Assembly (NCBI RefSeq): GCF_900112375.1
Contig: NZ_FOLS01000026.1
Coordinates: 1 to 64,000 of the forward strand
DNA: 64,000 nt
Source: Pseudomonas citronellolis
GTDB lineage: Bacteria > Pseudomonadota > Gammaproteobacteria > Pseudomonadales > Pseudomonadaceae
Reading direction: 5' to 3'
The notes under the pieces are model-generated. The model saw only the letters and a list, made by a program, of their open reading frames with translations, was not told where the DNA came from and did no database searches. Position 1 is the first letter of the stretch. Every line of letters starts with the position of its first letter. Of the stretch, positions 35,035 through 43,009 are shown one piece after another. The translations under genes and the position numbers were made by a program.

Positions 35035-35265
35035 TCAGCAGCGCCAGAACGGCCGCAGCGCCTCGATGCGCGCCTGCTCGCGGGAAATGCCGATGTCACG
35101 CAGCTGCACGTCGCTGAGCTCCAGCAGTTGCCTGCGCGTGCGCACCCGCCGCCAGAATTGCCGCCAGCGACTTTCCACCGGGCCGCGCGGAGCCAGGCTG
35201 CCGTCGTCGATGCCGAGCAGCTCGCGCTGGTACAGGGTCAAGCGCACGTCTGTCATGCCGTTCAT
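35035..35265 (-). CDS. DUF1127 (YjiS-type) small protein
   Basis: A 76-residue protein with a C-terminal arginine-rich DUF1127 segment (WRRVRTRRQLLELSDVQLRDIGISREQARIEA). In other bacteria such arginine-rich small proteins affect RNA or phosphate and nitrogen metabolism; here the function is unknown. The ATG at 35263-35265 follows AGGAGGAGTGACGAC, an excellent ribosome-binding site. The frame extends further upstream but the added region is not conserved. It is divergent from the MocR-type gene. Confidence 0.85.
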   Translation of the reverse strand: MNGMTDVRLTLYQRELLGIDDGSLAPRGPVESRWRQFWRRVRTRRQLLELSDVQLRDIGISREQARIEALRPFWRC

Positions 35266-35439
35266 GTCGTCACTCCTCCTCCGAGCCTGTGGATAGAGTG
35301 GCGAAAGGGCAGGCTTCATTACAGATTCAAAGAAATGGAATTTTTTCCATACAGACAGCGGAAAAAACCAACTGAATGGCGTATTTTTGCCCGATCTGTA
35401 CTGGTCTTCGCCGCCACGGCGCGGCACGAGGCATCTGTC

Positions 35440-36891
35440 ATGAAGCGCTATGCACAACTGGCCGCCACCCTCGGCGAGCGCATCGAGCAGGGGCTGTACC
35501 GCCCTGGCGACCGCCTGCCCTCGGTGCGCTCACTGAGCGAAGAGCACGGCGTCAGCATCAGCACCGTGCAACAGGCCTACCGGGTGCTGGAGGATGCCGG
35601 GCTGGTCGAACCGCGGCCCAAGTCCGGCTTCTTCGTCCCCGAACGGCGCCCGCAGCCGGCCATGCCGGCGATGACCCGGCCGGCGCAGCGGCCGGTGGAC
35701 GTATCGCAGTGGGACCAGGTGCTGGAGCAGGTGCGCCACGCCCCCGGCGGCGATTTCGTCCAGCTCGGCCGCGGCACCCCGGACATCGCCAGCCCCTCGC
35801 TCAAGCCGCTGCAGCGCGCCATGGCCAACGCCGCGCGGCGCACCGACCTGCAGGCCCTGGGCTACGAAGGCCTGCAGGGTTCGCTGGCGCTGCGCGAACA
35901 GATTTCCCGGCTGATGCTGGATTCCGGCTGCCAGGTGCCGCCCAGCGAAACGATCATCACCACCGGCTGCCAGGAGGCCCTGGCCATCACCCTGCGCGCC
36001 ATCTGCCAGCCGGGCGACATCGTCGCCATCGATTCGCCGAGCTTCCATGGCGCCATGCAGACGCTCAAGGCCCAAGGCCTGAAGGCCCTGGAAATCCCCA
36101 CCGACCCGACCAACGGGGTGAGCCTGGAAGCCCTGGAGCTGGCCATGGAGCAATGGCCGGTGAAGCTGATCCTGCTCACCCCCAACTGCAACAACCCGCT
36201 GGGCTACATCATGCCCGACGCGCGCAAGCGCGCCCTGCTCAGCCTGGCCCAGCGCTACGACGTGCCCATCCTGGAGGACGACGTCTACGGCGAACTGGCC
36301 TATGCCTACCCGCGGCCGCGCAGCATCAAGTCCTTCGACAGCGACGACCGCGTACTGCTGGCCAGCTCCTTCTCCAAGACCGTGGCGCCGGGCCTGCGCA
36401 CCGGCTGGGTGGTGCCGGGACGCTACCTGGACCGCATCCTCCACCTCAAGTACATCGCCAGCGGCACCTGCGCGCCGCAGCCGCAGATGGCCCTGGCCGA
36501 GTTCGTCGGCGGCGGCCACTACGAGCCGCACATCCGCCGCATGCGCGCCCAGTACCAGCGTCACCGCGACCTGATGACCGACTGGGTCGCCCGCTACTTC
36601 CCCGAGGGCACCCGCGCCACCCGGCCACAGGGCGGCTTCATGCTCTGGGTGGAACTGCACCCGCAGTTCGACAGCGTGCGGCTGAACCGCGAACTGCAGG
36701 CCGAGCGCGTGCAGGTGGCGGCCGGCAGCATCTTCTCGGCCGCCGGCAAGTACCGCAATTGCCTGCGCATGAACTACTCCAACCGCGACCTGCCACGTAT
36801 CGAAGAAGCCGTGCGCAAGGTCGGCGCCTGCGCCACGCGGCTGGTGGAGGAACTGCACGCCGAGGCCGGGGAGGATGTCGCTCTGGCGTGA
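35440..36891 (+). CDS. MocR-type GntR/aminotransferase transcriptional regulator
   Basis: A 483-residue regulator. The N-terminal GntR helix-turn-helix (residues about 10-70; RPGDRLPSVRSLSEEHGVSISTVQQAYRVLEDAGL) is fused to a fold-type I aminotransferase domain (about 115-480) with the PLP lysine in LLASSFSKTVAPGLRTGW and GCQEALAITLRAICQPGDIV. Such proteins sense PLP or amino-acid derivatives. The start is the ATG at 35440; a longer frame from 35128 lies antisense to DUF1127. The divergent gap to DUF1127 is 174 bp. The regulon is unknown. Confidence 0.92.
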   Translation: MKRYAQLAATLGERIEQGLYRPGDRLPSVRSLSEEHGVSISTVQQAYRVLEDAGLVEPRPKSGFFVPERRPQPAMPAMTRPAQRPVDVSQWDQVLEQVRHAPGGDFVQLGRGTPDIASPSLKPLQRAMANAARRTDLQALGYEGLQGSLALREQISRLMLDSGCQVPPSETIITTGCQEALAITLRAICQPGDIVAIDSPSFHGAMQTLKAQGLKALEIPTDPTNGVSLEALELAMEQWPVKLILLTPNCNNPLGYIMPDARKRALLSLAQRYDVPILEDDVYGELAYAYPRPRSIKSFDSDDRVLLASSFSKTVAPGLRTGWVVPGRYLDRILHLKYIASGTCAPQPQMALAEFVGGGHYEPHIRRMRAQYQRHRDLMTDWVARYFPEGTRATRPQGGFMLWVELHPQFDSVRLNRELQAERVQVAAGSIFSAAGKYRNCLRMNYSNRDLPRIEEAVRKVGACATRLVEELHAEAGEDVALA

Positions 36892-36973
36892 AGGGGCATA
36901 GCGCCTGGGCAACGGTGTTGGGGAGGCACGGTCGTAGGAGTGGCTGTCTTGCCGGCTGCACCAAGGTGCTCTT

Positions 36974-37046
36974 CGTAGGATGGGTTGAGCCTGCGAAACC
37001 CATGCTGCCGCGGTGATGGGTATCGCTTCGCTCAACCCATCCTACG
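36974..37046. repeat. 73-bp hairpin repeat with 17-bp perfect arms
   Basis: CGTAGGATGGGTTGAGC (36974-36990) and its exact complement (37030-37046) enclose a loop that itself contains CCCAT..ATGGG. It is a long palindrome of the kind dispersed between Pseudomonas genes. It lies in the 335-bp gap after the MocR gene, along with REP variants (GTAGGAGTGGCTGTC at 36933). Confidence 0.8.
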
Positions 37047-37067
37047 ACGGTGTTTCTCCGGCGCTTT

Positions 37068-37115
37068 GTAGGAGCGGGCCCTGCCCGCGATTCGCGCGCA
37101 GGGCGCGCTCCTACA
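37068..37115. repeat. 48-bp REP palindrome, identical to 47131-47178
   Basis: The unit begins GTAGGAGCGGGCCCTGCCCG and ends GCAGGGCGCGCTCCTACA. The identical 48 bp occurs at 47131-47178. The arms pair imperfectly (GTAGGAGCG with CGCTCCTAC). It is a REP variant with CCCGC in place of the more common CTCGC. Confidence 0.85.
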
Positions 37116-37226
37116 GGGAAATACCGTGCCGGGCGACAAGGCACAATCGAAACATTTATCCACAGCACACCTCCCGCCCACCGGCACGGGGCTGCGATAC
37201 TCGCGGCCTGCCTCCCGGAGACCGTC

Positions 37227-38039
37227 ATGACCAGCCTGATCCTCGGCCCACTCGCCATTCCCATGCCCCAGGCCCTGCTCTACCTGGGCTTCCTCGCCGC
37301 GCTGCTGGGCGGCTGGCTGGCCGGGCGCAGGCGTGGCGGCAACCCCGAGGGGGCGCTGTTCGCCATGCTCCTGGCCGGCCTGCTGGCGGCGCGCCTGGCC
37401 TTCGTCGCGCGTTACGCCGGGCAGTACGCGACGGCGCCCTGGAGCGTGCTGGACATCCGCGACGGCGGCTTCCTCGCCTGGCCAGGCGCCCTCGCCGCGG
37501 CCCTGCTCGGCGCCTGGCTGACCTGGCGCCGCCAAAACCTGCGCCGGCCGCTGGCCATCGCCTTGGTGAGCGGTCTCTGCATCTGGGGCGGTGGCAAGGC
37601 GGTGGTCTCCGCCCTGGACCGCGGCCAGCAGCTGCCGGCCCTGGCACTGAGCGACCTGCAAGGCCGCCCGGTGAACCTCGGCCAACTGGACGGCCGCCCG
37701 TTGGTGGTCAACCTCTGGGCCACCTGGTGTCCACCCTGCCGGCGCGAGATGCCGGTGCTGGAAGCCGCCCAGCAGGCGCGCCCGGACGTGCGCTTCGTGC
37801 TGGTCAACCAGGGTGAGTCGAGCGAGGCCGTGGCCAACTTCCTCGCCGGCCAGAACCTGAAGCCCAGGGAAGTCCTGCTCGACCTCGGCAACCAGTTCGG
37901 CCAGGCCACCGGCGCCTACGGCATGCCGACCACCTTCTTCTACGCCGCCGACGGCCACCTGCGCCACAGCCACATGGGAGAGCTGTCCGCCGCCAGCCTG
38001 GAGCACGGCCTGCAGCAGTTGGCCGAGCCCCGGCGCTGA
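37227..38039 (+). CDS. Membrane-anchored TlpA-type thioredoxin with Lgt-like N-terminal region
   Basis: A 270-residue protein. Residues 1-125 contain four hydrophobic helices with LLAARLAFVARYAGQYATAP and DIRDGGFLAWPGA, reminiscent of the Lgt (prolipoprotein diacylglyceryl transferase) fold but without its catalytic region. Residues about 130-265 form a thioredoxin domain with WATWCPPCRREMPVLE (CPPC at 168-171) and the cis-proline loop MPTTFF. It probably faces the periplasm and reduces disulfides of cytochrome or other partners. The ATG at 37227 follows CGGAGACCGTC. Partners are unknown. Confidence 0.88.
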   Translation: MTSLILGPLAIPMPQALLYLGFLAALLGGWLAGRRRGGNPEGALFAMLLAGLLAARLAFVARYAGQYATAPWSVLDIRDGGFLAWPGALAAALLGAWLTWRRQNLRRPLAIALVSGLCIWGGGKAVVSALDRGQQLPALALSDLQGRPVNLGQLDGRPLVVNLWATWCPPCRREMPVLEAAQQARPDVRFVLVNQGESSEAVANFLAGQNLKPREVLLDLGNQFGQATGAYGMPTTFFYAADGHLRHSHMGELSAASLEHGLQQLAEPRR

Positions 38040-38061
38040 GCCGGGGCCGGCCGAACCCGCG

Positions 38062-39114
38062 CTACTGGATCTGCTCCGGCGTCACTATCACCCAGTTCTT
38101 GTCCGCGGTGACCGGCTGCCCCAGCTTGGCCTGGGCCTCGGCGTTCTTCTTGATCATGCCGTCGAGCTGGTCCATGTACTTGGCCTTGCGGTTTATCCAC
38201 AGGTGGACGCCGTTCTCGGCGGTGCCGTTGAACAGCATGTAGCCGTCGCTGCTGGGGGTGTCGCCGCCGACCAGGATGGGGCGCTTCCACTGGTCGATGT
38301 AGGTGAGGATGGCGGCCTGCTTGCCGGCCATCCAGGTCGCCGGGGTCCACAGGTAGGGGGTGATCTCCAGGTCCATATTGGCCTTGGGATCGTATTTGCC
38401 CTCGCCGATCTGCTTGCGCGCGGTGGTCAGCGCGCCGGTCTTGCGGTCCTTGAGCAGGGTGGTGACGCCGATGACGTTCTGCGGCTTCACGTTGTAGCCG
38501 TACTTCGGATCGCTGGCGACCATGCGCACCAGTTCCTCGTGGGCGGCGGTCATCACGTAGACCTCGATGCCGTTCTCCATCAGCTTGTTGTACAGCTCCT
38601 GCTGGCCGGTGAAGACCTTCGGCGGGTTGATCTCGATGGTCTTGACCGCGTCACCCTCGTAGTAGGTGCTGGGGATCGGCTTGCCATAGGCCATCAGCTC
38701 GTCGACGTAGCCCTTGAGTTCCTTGAGGGTGAAGCCGGAGAACACCTGGGCGACCCAGGGGTAGCAGACCAGGTCGTCGACCTCGCAGAGGCGGTAGTAG
38801 TAGCTGTTCAGGCTTTCCTTGTGGCCGCCCACGTCCTTGAAGGGGATCAGCTTCAGCGACGGGTCCAGCTTCTCGCGGGTCAGCACGCCTTTCATTTCCA
38901 GGAAGGGCAGCAGCGACTCCTCCAGGTCGTAGCGGTAGCTGGTGTTGTCCATGTCGAAGACCGCGAAGGCGCCCTTGTTGGCGTTGGCCGCGATCAGGGC
39001 GTCCAACTGCTTGGCGGCCGGTTCCGGCCAGTGCTTGAGTTCGGTGGCGGCGAAGACGCTGCTGGCCAGGCCGCCGAGCAGCAGCGCGGCGAGCAGGGTG
39101 CGCATGGGTTTCAT
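38062..39114 (-). CDS. pchP: Phosphorylcholine phosphatase (HAD family), copy 1
   Basis: A 350-residue periplasmic phosphatase that hydrolyses phosphorylcholine to choline and phosphate. A signal peptide ends SSVFAA, and the HAD nucleophile motif FAVFDMDNTSYRYD (about residues 48-61) is intact. Later motifs MTAAHEELVRM and GGDTPSSDGYML complete the active site. It resembles P. aeruginosa PchP. The ATG at 39112-39114 is used; MRTLL at 39105 is an alternative. It is duplicated next door and read in the same direction, about 207 bp downstream of copy 2. Confidence 0.9.
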   Translation of the reverse strand: MKPMRTLLAALLLGGLASSVFAATELKHWPEPAAKQLDALIAANANKGAFAVFDMDNTSYRYDLEESLLPFLEMKGVLTREKLDPSLKLIPFKDVGGHKESLNSYYYRLCEVDDLVCYPWVAQVFSGFTLKELKGYVDELMAYGKPIPSTYYEGDAVKTIEINPPKVFTGQQELYNKLMENGIEVYVMTAAHEELVRMVASDPKYGYNVKPQNVIGVTTLLKDRKTGALTTARKQIGEGKYDPKANMDLEITPYLWTPATWMAGKQAAILTYIDQWKRPILVGGDTPSSDGYMLFNGTAENGVHLWINRKAKYMDQLDGMIKKNAEAQAKLGQPVTADKNWVIVTPEQIQ

Positions 39115-39321
39115 CTGGTTTCCCCCGAGGTGGTCTTGTGGGTGGAAGGACCCGGCGCGGGCCGTTCCCTGGACTAGTCCAGCATTCACCCTAGCAAAGC
39201 CGTGTTGCAGTCCTGCGATGAACGCGACCTCGGGCGTTGCCTGCGCGCCAGGACTTGGCCAGGAGCGACAGGGCATGCCTGGAAGCGGCGGGCAGCGCAG
39301 GGGGCGCCGCCCGCCGCTGGC

Positions 39322-40374
39322 TCAGAGAATCTCCTCGGGCGTGACCACCAGCCAGTTCTTGTCGACGCGCACCGGCTGGCCGAGCCTGGCCTGGGCCTCG
39401 GCGTTCCGCTCGATCATGCCTTCGAGCTGGTCCATGTACTTGGCCTTGCGGTTCACCCACAGGCGCATGCCGTCGTCCGCCGTGCTGTGGAACAGCATGT
39501 GGCCGTCATTGCTGGGCGAGTCGCCGCCGACCAGGATGGGCTTCTTCCACGGGTCGATGTAGGTCTGGATGGCCGCCGTCTTGCCGGCCATCCAGGTGCC
39601 CGGGGTCCACAGGTAGGGGGTGAATTCCAGGTCCAGGTTGGCCTCGGGATCGTACTTGCCCTCGGTGATCTGCCGGCGCGCGGTGGTCACCGCGCCGGTC
39701 TTGCGGTCCTTCAGCAGGGTGCTGACGCCGATGACGTTCTCCGGCTTGACGTTGTAGCCGTACTTCGGGTCGCTGGCGACCATGCGCACCAGTTCCTCGT
39801 GGGAGGCGGTGAGGATGTAGACCTCGATGCCGTGCTCCATCATCCGCTTGAACAGTTCCTGCTGGCCGGTGAACAGCTGCGGAGGCTGCACCTCCACGGC
39901 GCTCAGGGTGTCGCCGTCGTAGTAGTCGCTCTTGACCGGCTTGCCGCTCGCCATCATGGCGTCGAGGTGGCCCTTGAGCTCGCGCAGGGTCAGGCCGGAA
40001 AGCGCCTGGGCGGCCCAGGGGTAGCAGACGCGGTGGTCGAATTCGCAGAGCCGCGTGTAGTAGCTGTTGAGGCTCTCCTTCTTGTCCTTGAGGTCCTTGA
40101 AGGGGATCAGCTTCAGCGAAGGGTCGAGCTTGTCGCGGGTCAGCACGCCCTCGTTCTCCAGGTACGGCAGCAACGCCTCGGCGACGTCGTAGCGGTAGCT
40201 GGTGTTGTCCATGTCGAAGACGGCGTAGGCGCCCTTGTTGGCGTGGGCCGCGATCAGTTCGTCGAGCTGCTTCGCCACGGGCTCCGGCCAGTGCTTGAGC
40301 TCGGTCGCGGCCACGGCGTCGTTGGCCAGGCCGCCGAGCAGCAGGATGCCGAACAATAGTCCATAGGTTTTCAT
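39322..40374 (-). CDS. pchP: Phosphorylcholine phosphatase (HAD family), copy 2
   Basis: A 350-residue paralogue of the preceding protein, with a signal peptide ending DAVAA and the same HAD motifs (AVFDMDNTSYRYD; LTASHEELVRM; GGDSPSNDGHML). By eye the two share about three quarters of their residues and have the same length, so they arose by tandem duplication. The substitutions around the substrate side (for example GMRLWVNR against GVHLWINR) could alter specificity. CCGGGGGAACATTCG precedes the ATG. It lies upstream of copy 1. Confidence 0.88.
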   Translation of the reverse strand: MKTYGLLFGILLLGGLANDAVAATELKHWPEPVAKQLDELIAAHANKGAYAVFDMDNTSYRYDVAEALLPYLENEGVLTRDKLDPSLKLIPFKDLKDKKESLNSYYTRLCEFDHRVCYPWAAQALSGLTLRELKGHLDAMMASGKPVKSDYYDGDTLSAVEVQPPQLFTGQQELFKRMMEHGIEVYILTASHEELVRMVASDPKYGYNVKPENVIGVSTLLKDRKTGAVTTARRQITEGKYDPEANLDLEFTPYLWTPGTWMAGKTAAIQTYIDPWKKPILVGGDSPSNDGHMLFHSTADDGMRLWVNRKAKYMDQLEGMIERNAEAQARLGQPVRVDKNWLVVTPEEIL

Positions 40375-40553
40375 CGAATGTTCCCCCGGTTGCGAATGGC
40401 GGGGAAGGCGCGGCGACATGGGCTTTGGCCCATCATTGATGGCCGGGCGTTTTCCCCTCCGCCACGACCGTAGCAAGGGGGAAAAGGACCAGACAGGCGG
40501 TCGGGCGTCGCATGCGCATTCCGGCCGCAGGGGCCGCTGAAACGCCCTACAAG

Positions 40554-41474
40554 CTACTCCAGCATTTCAACCTGCGGCAGTCGCATTGCGCTGACTTCGG
40601 CCAGAAGAAAATCCCTCAGACGACGCAGGCGCTCCTGCTGTCGCCGCGCCTTGGGCCAGACCAGGTAATAGCTCTCGCCGCTGGCTACCGCGCTGGGCCA
40701 GGGCAGCGCCAGGCGGCCGGCGGCGGCATCCTCGGCGACCATCACCAGGTCGCCGATGGACAGGCCGTAGCCGCGGGTGGCCGCGACTATGCCCAGCTCC
40801 AGGGTGTCGAACACCTGGCCGCCCTTGAGCGACACCTGCTCCTCCAGGCCCACGCGCTGCAGCCAGCGGCGCCAGTCGCGGCGGTCCGGCGTGGGGTGCA
40901 GCAGCTCCGCGGCGGCCAGCCGCTCGACGTCCCAGGGGCCATCGTCCAGCAGTTGCGGGGCGCCGACCGGGATCAGCCACTCGGGGAACAGCAGGCAGCT
41001 CTCCCATTCCGCCGGGAAGCGCCCGGCGCTGAGCAGCACCGCGCAGTCGAAGGGCTCGCGGGCGAAGTCCACCTCGTCGACGTCCATCCAGGCGCTGGTC
41101 AGCTGCACCTCGATATCGCTGTTGGCCATGCGGAACACGCTCAGGCGCGGCAGCAGCCAGCGCATGGTCAGGGTCGAGGGCGCCTTCAGGCGCAGCACGT
41201 CCTCGTCGCTGTGCAGGCTGGCGCAGGCGCGCTCCAGGGCGTCGAAGCCGTCGCGCAGGCCCGGCAGCAGCAGGCGCGCCGGCTCGGTCAGGCGCAGCTG
41301 GCGGCCCTGGCGCTGGAACAACTGGCAGTCGAAGTGCTCCTCCAGGGTGCGCACGTGGCGGCTCACCGCGCTCTGGGTGATGGCCAGTTCCTCGGCGGCG
41401 CGGGTGAAGGAGGCGTGCCGGGCGGCCGCCTCGAAGGCGCGCAGGGCATAGAGCGGGGGCAGGCGACGGGGCAT
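40554..41474 (-). CDS. LysR-family regulator
   Basis: A 306-residue LysR-type transcriptional regulator (GcvA-like). The helix-turn-helix is at residues about 5-65 (LPPLYALRAFEAAARHASFTRAAEELAITQSAVSRHVRTLEEH) and the effector-binding domain at about 90-300. It is divergent from the MATE pump gene across 137 bp, so it probably controls that gene and itself. In P. aeruginosa the homologous pair (PA5293/PA5294, from memory) has this arrangement. The ligand is unknown. Confidence 0.92.
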   Translation of the reverse strand: MPRRLPPLYALRAFEAAARHASFTRAAEELAITQSAVSRHVRTLEEHFDCQLFQRQGRQLRLTEPARLLLPGLRDGFDALERACASLHSDEDVLRLKAPSTLTMRWLLPRLSVFRMANSDIEVQLTSAWMDVDEVDFAREPFDCAVLLSAGRFPAEWESCLLFPEWLIPVGAPQLLDDGPWDVERLAAAELLHPTPDRRDWRRWLQRVGLEEQVSLKGGQVFDTLELGIVAATRGYGLSIGDLVMVAEDAAAGRLALPWPSAVASGESYYLVWPKARRQQERLRRLRDFLLAEVSAMRLPQVEMLE

Positions 41475-41611
41475 GGTAGGCCTTCAGGCATGAGTCTGAC
41501 TCATGGATTGCATCGCTTTTTTCCTTTTGTGGGAAGGCCCCACGCCCCACCAGAATGGGCGAATCGACCAATCCGGGAGGCGCCAGGCGCCGCCCAAACC
41601 AGACTCATGCC

Positions 41612-43009
41612 ATGCCCACGCCCTACCGCACCGAACTGCAGGCCATCCTGCGCCTGGCCGGGCCGCTGATCGCCGCCCAGCTGGCCTATGTCGCCATGGT
41701 CTTCACCGACACCCTGATGATGGGCAAGCTCGGCCCCGACGCCCTGGCCGCAGGGGGCCTGGGCGCCTCCACCTACGCCTTCGTCTCCACCGTGTGCAGC
41801 GGCGTGGTGGCGGCCACCGGCAACCTGGTGGCGATCCGCCATGGCGCGCGCGACAGCGCCGGCGCGGCCGCCGCCACCCAGGCGGGGCTGTGGGTCGGCC
41901 TGGGCCTGGCGCTGCTCGCCGGCGCCCTGCTGTGGAACCTGGAGGCGCTGCTGCTGGCGCTCGGCCAGGCGCCGGCGACGGTGCACGGCACCATGAGTTT
42001 TCTGCACAGCATTCTCTTCGCCCTGCCCGGCTACCTGGCCTTCATGGTGCTGCGCGGTTTCACCAGCGCCATCGAGCGGCCCGGCCCGGTGATGGCCATC
42101 AGCGCGCTCGGCGCGCTGGCCAACCTGGGCCTGAACTACGCCTTCCTCGACGGCTGGTTCGGCCTGCCGCGCCTGGGCCTGGCCGGCATCGGCCTGGTCA
42201 CCGCCATCGTCATGAACCTGCTGCCGCTGATCCTCGCGCTGTACCTGCGCTGGCACCCGGCCTATGCCGGCTACCCGCTGCTGCGCGGCCTGGGCCGGCC
42301 GCAGCGCCGGGAGATCGCCGAGACGCTGCGCCTGGGCCTGCCGATCGGCGGCACCTACGCGGTGGAGTCGGGCATGTTCACCGTGGCCACCCTGTGCATG
42401 GGGGCGATCGGCGCCACTGCGCTGGCCGCGCACCAGATCGCCATCCAGTCGGTGTACCTGGCCTTCATGGTGCCGGTGGGGATTTCCTACGCGGTGACCT
42501 TCCGCATCGGCCAGCACTACGGCGCCGGGCGCCTGCTCGAGGCGCGCCGCGCCGGGCGGGTGGGCATCGGCTTCGGCGCGCTGTGCATGTTCGCCTTCGC
42601 CCTGCTGTTCTGGCTGGCGCCGCGCCAGGTCATCGGCCTGTTCCTCGATCTCGAGCAACCGGCCAACCAGGCGGTGGTGCAACTGGCCGTGAGCCTGCTG
42701 GCGATCGCCGCCTGGTTCGAGCTGTTCGACGGCCTGCAGAGCATCGCCATGGGCGCCATCCGCGGCCTCAAGGATGCCCGCATCACCTTCCTGGTGGGCC
42801 TGGCCGGCTACTGGCTGGCGGGCGTGCCGCTGGCCTGGCTGCTGGCCTTCCCCTTCGGCTGGGGCCCGCACGGCGTCTGGTGGGGGTTGGCGGCGGGGCT
42901 GGCGTGTACCGCGCTGGGCCTGTGCCTGGCCTTCGAGGCACGCACCGCGCGGCTGCTGCAGCCGATGGCGGAACCGGGCTTCAGTTGCCGACCGGGTCCT
43001 GCTGCCTGA
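41612..43009 (+). CDS. MATE-family multidrug efflux pump (NorM-like)
   Basis: A 465-residue inner-membrane protein with 12 predicted helices and the repeated MATE signature. The first half includes VAMVFTDTLMMGKLGPDALAA and the second AAHQIAIQSVYLAFMVPVGISYA. Such pumps exchange cations for organic cations or fluoroquinolones. The ATG at 41612 (MPTPYRTELQA) follows a weak RBS; a longer frame begins at 41555. The last 29 bp overlap the 3' end of the convergent EAL-domain gene. Confidence 0.9.
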   Translation: MPTPYRTELQAILRLAGPLIAAQLAYVAMVFTDTLMMGKLGPDALAAGGLGASTYAFVSTVCSGVVAATGNLVAIRHGARDSAGAAAATQAGLWVGLGLALLAGALLWNLEALLLALGQAPATVHGTMSFLHSILFALPGYLAFMVLRGFTSAIERPGPVMAISALGALANLGLNYAFLDGWFGLPRLGLAGIGLVTAIVMNLLPLILALYLRWHPAYAGYPLLRGLGRPQRREIAETLRLGLPIGGTYAVESGMFTVATLCMGAIGATALAAHQIAIQSVYLAFMVPVGISYAVTFRIGQHYGAGRLLEARRAGRVGIGFGALCMFAFALLFWLAPRQVIGLFLDLEQPANQAVVQLAVSLLAIAAWFELFDGLQSIAMGAIRGLKDARITFLVGLAGYWLAGVPLAWLLAFPFGWGPHGVWWGLAAGLACTALGLCLAFEARTARLLQPMAEPGFSCRPGPAA

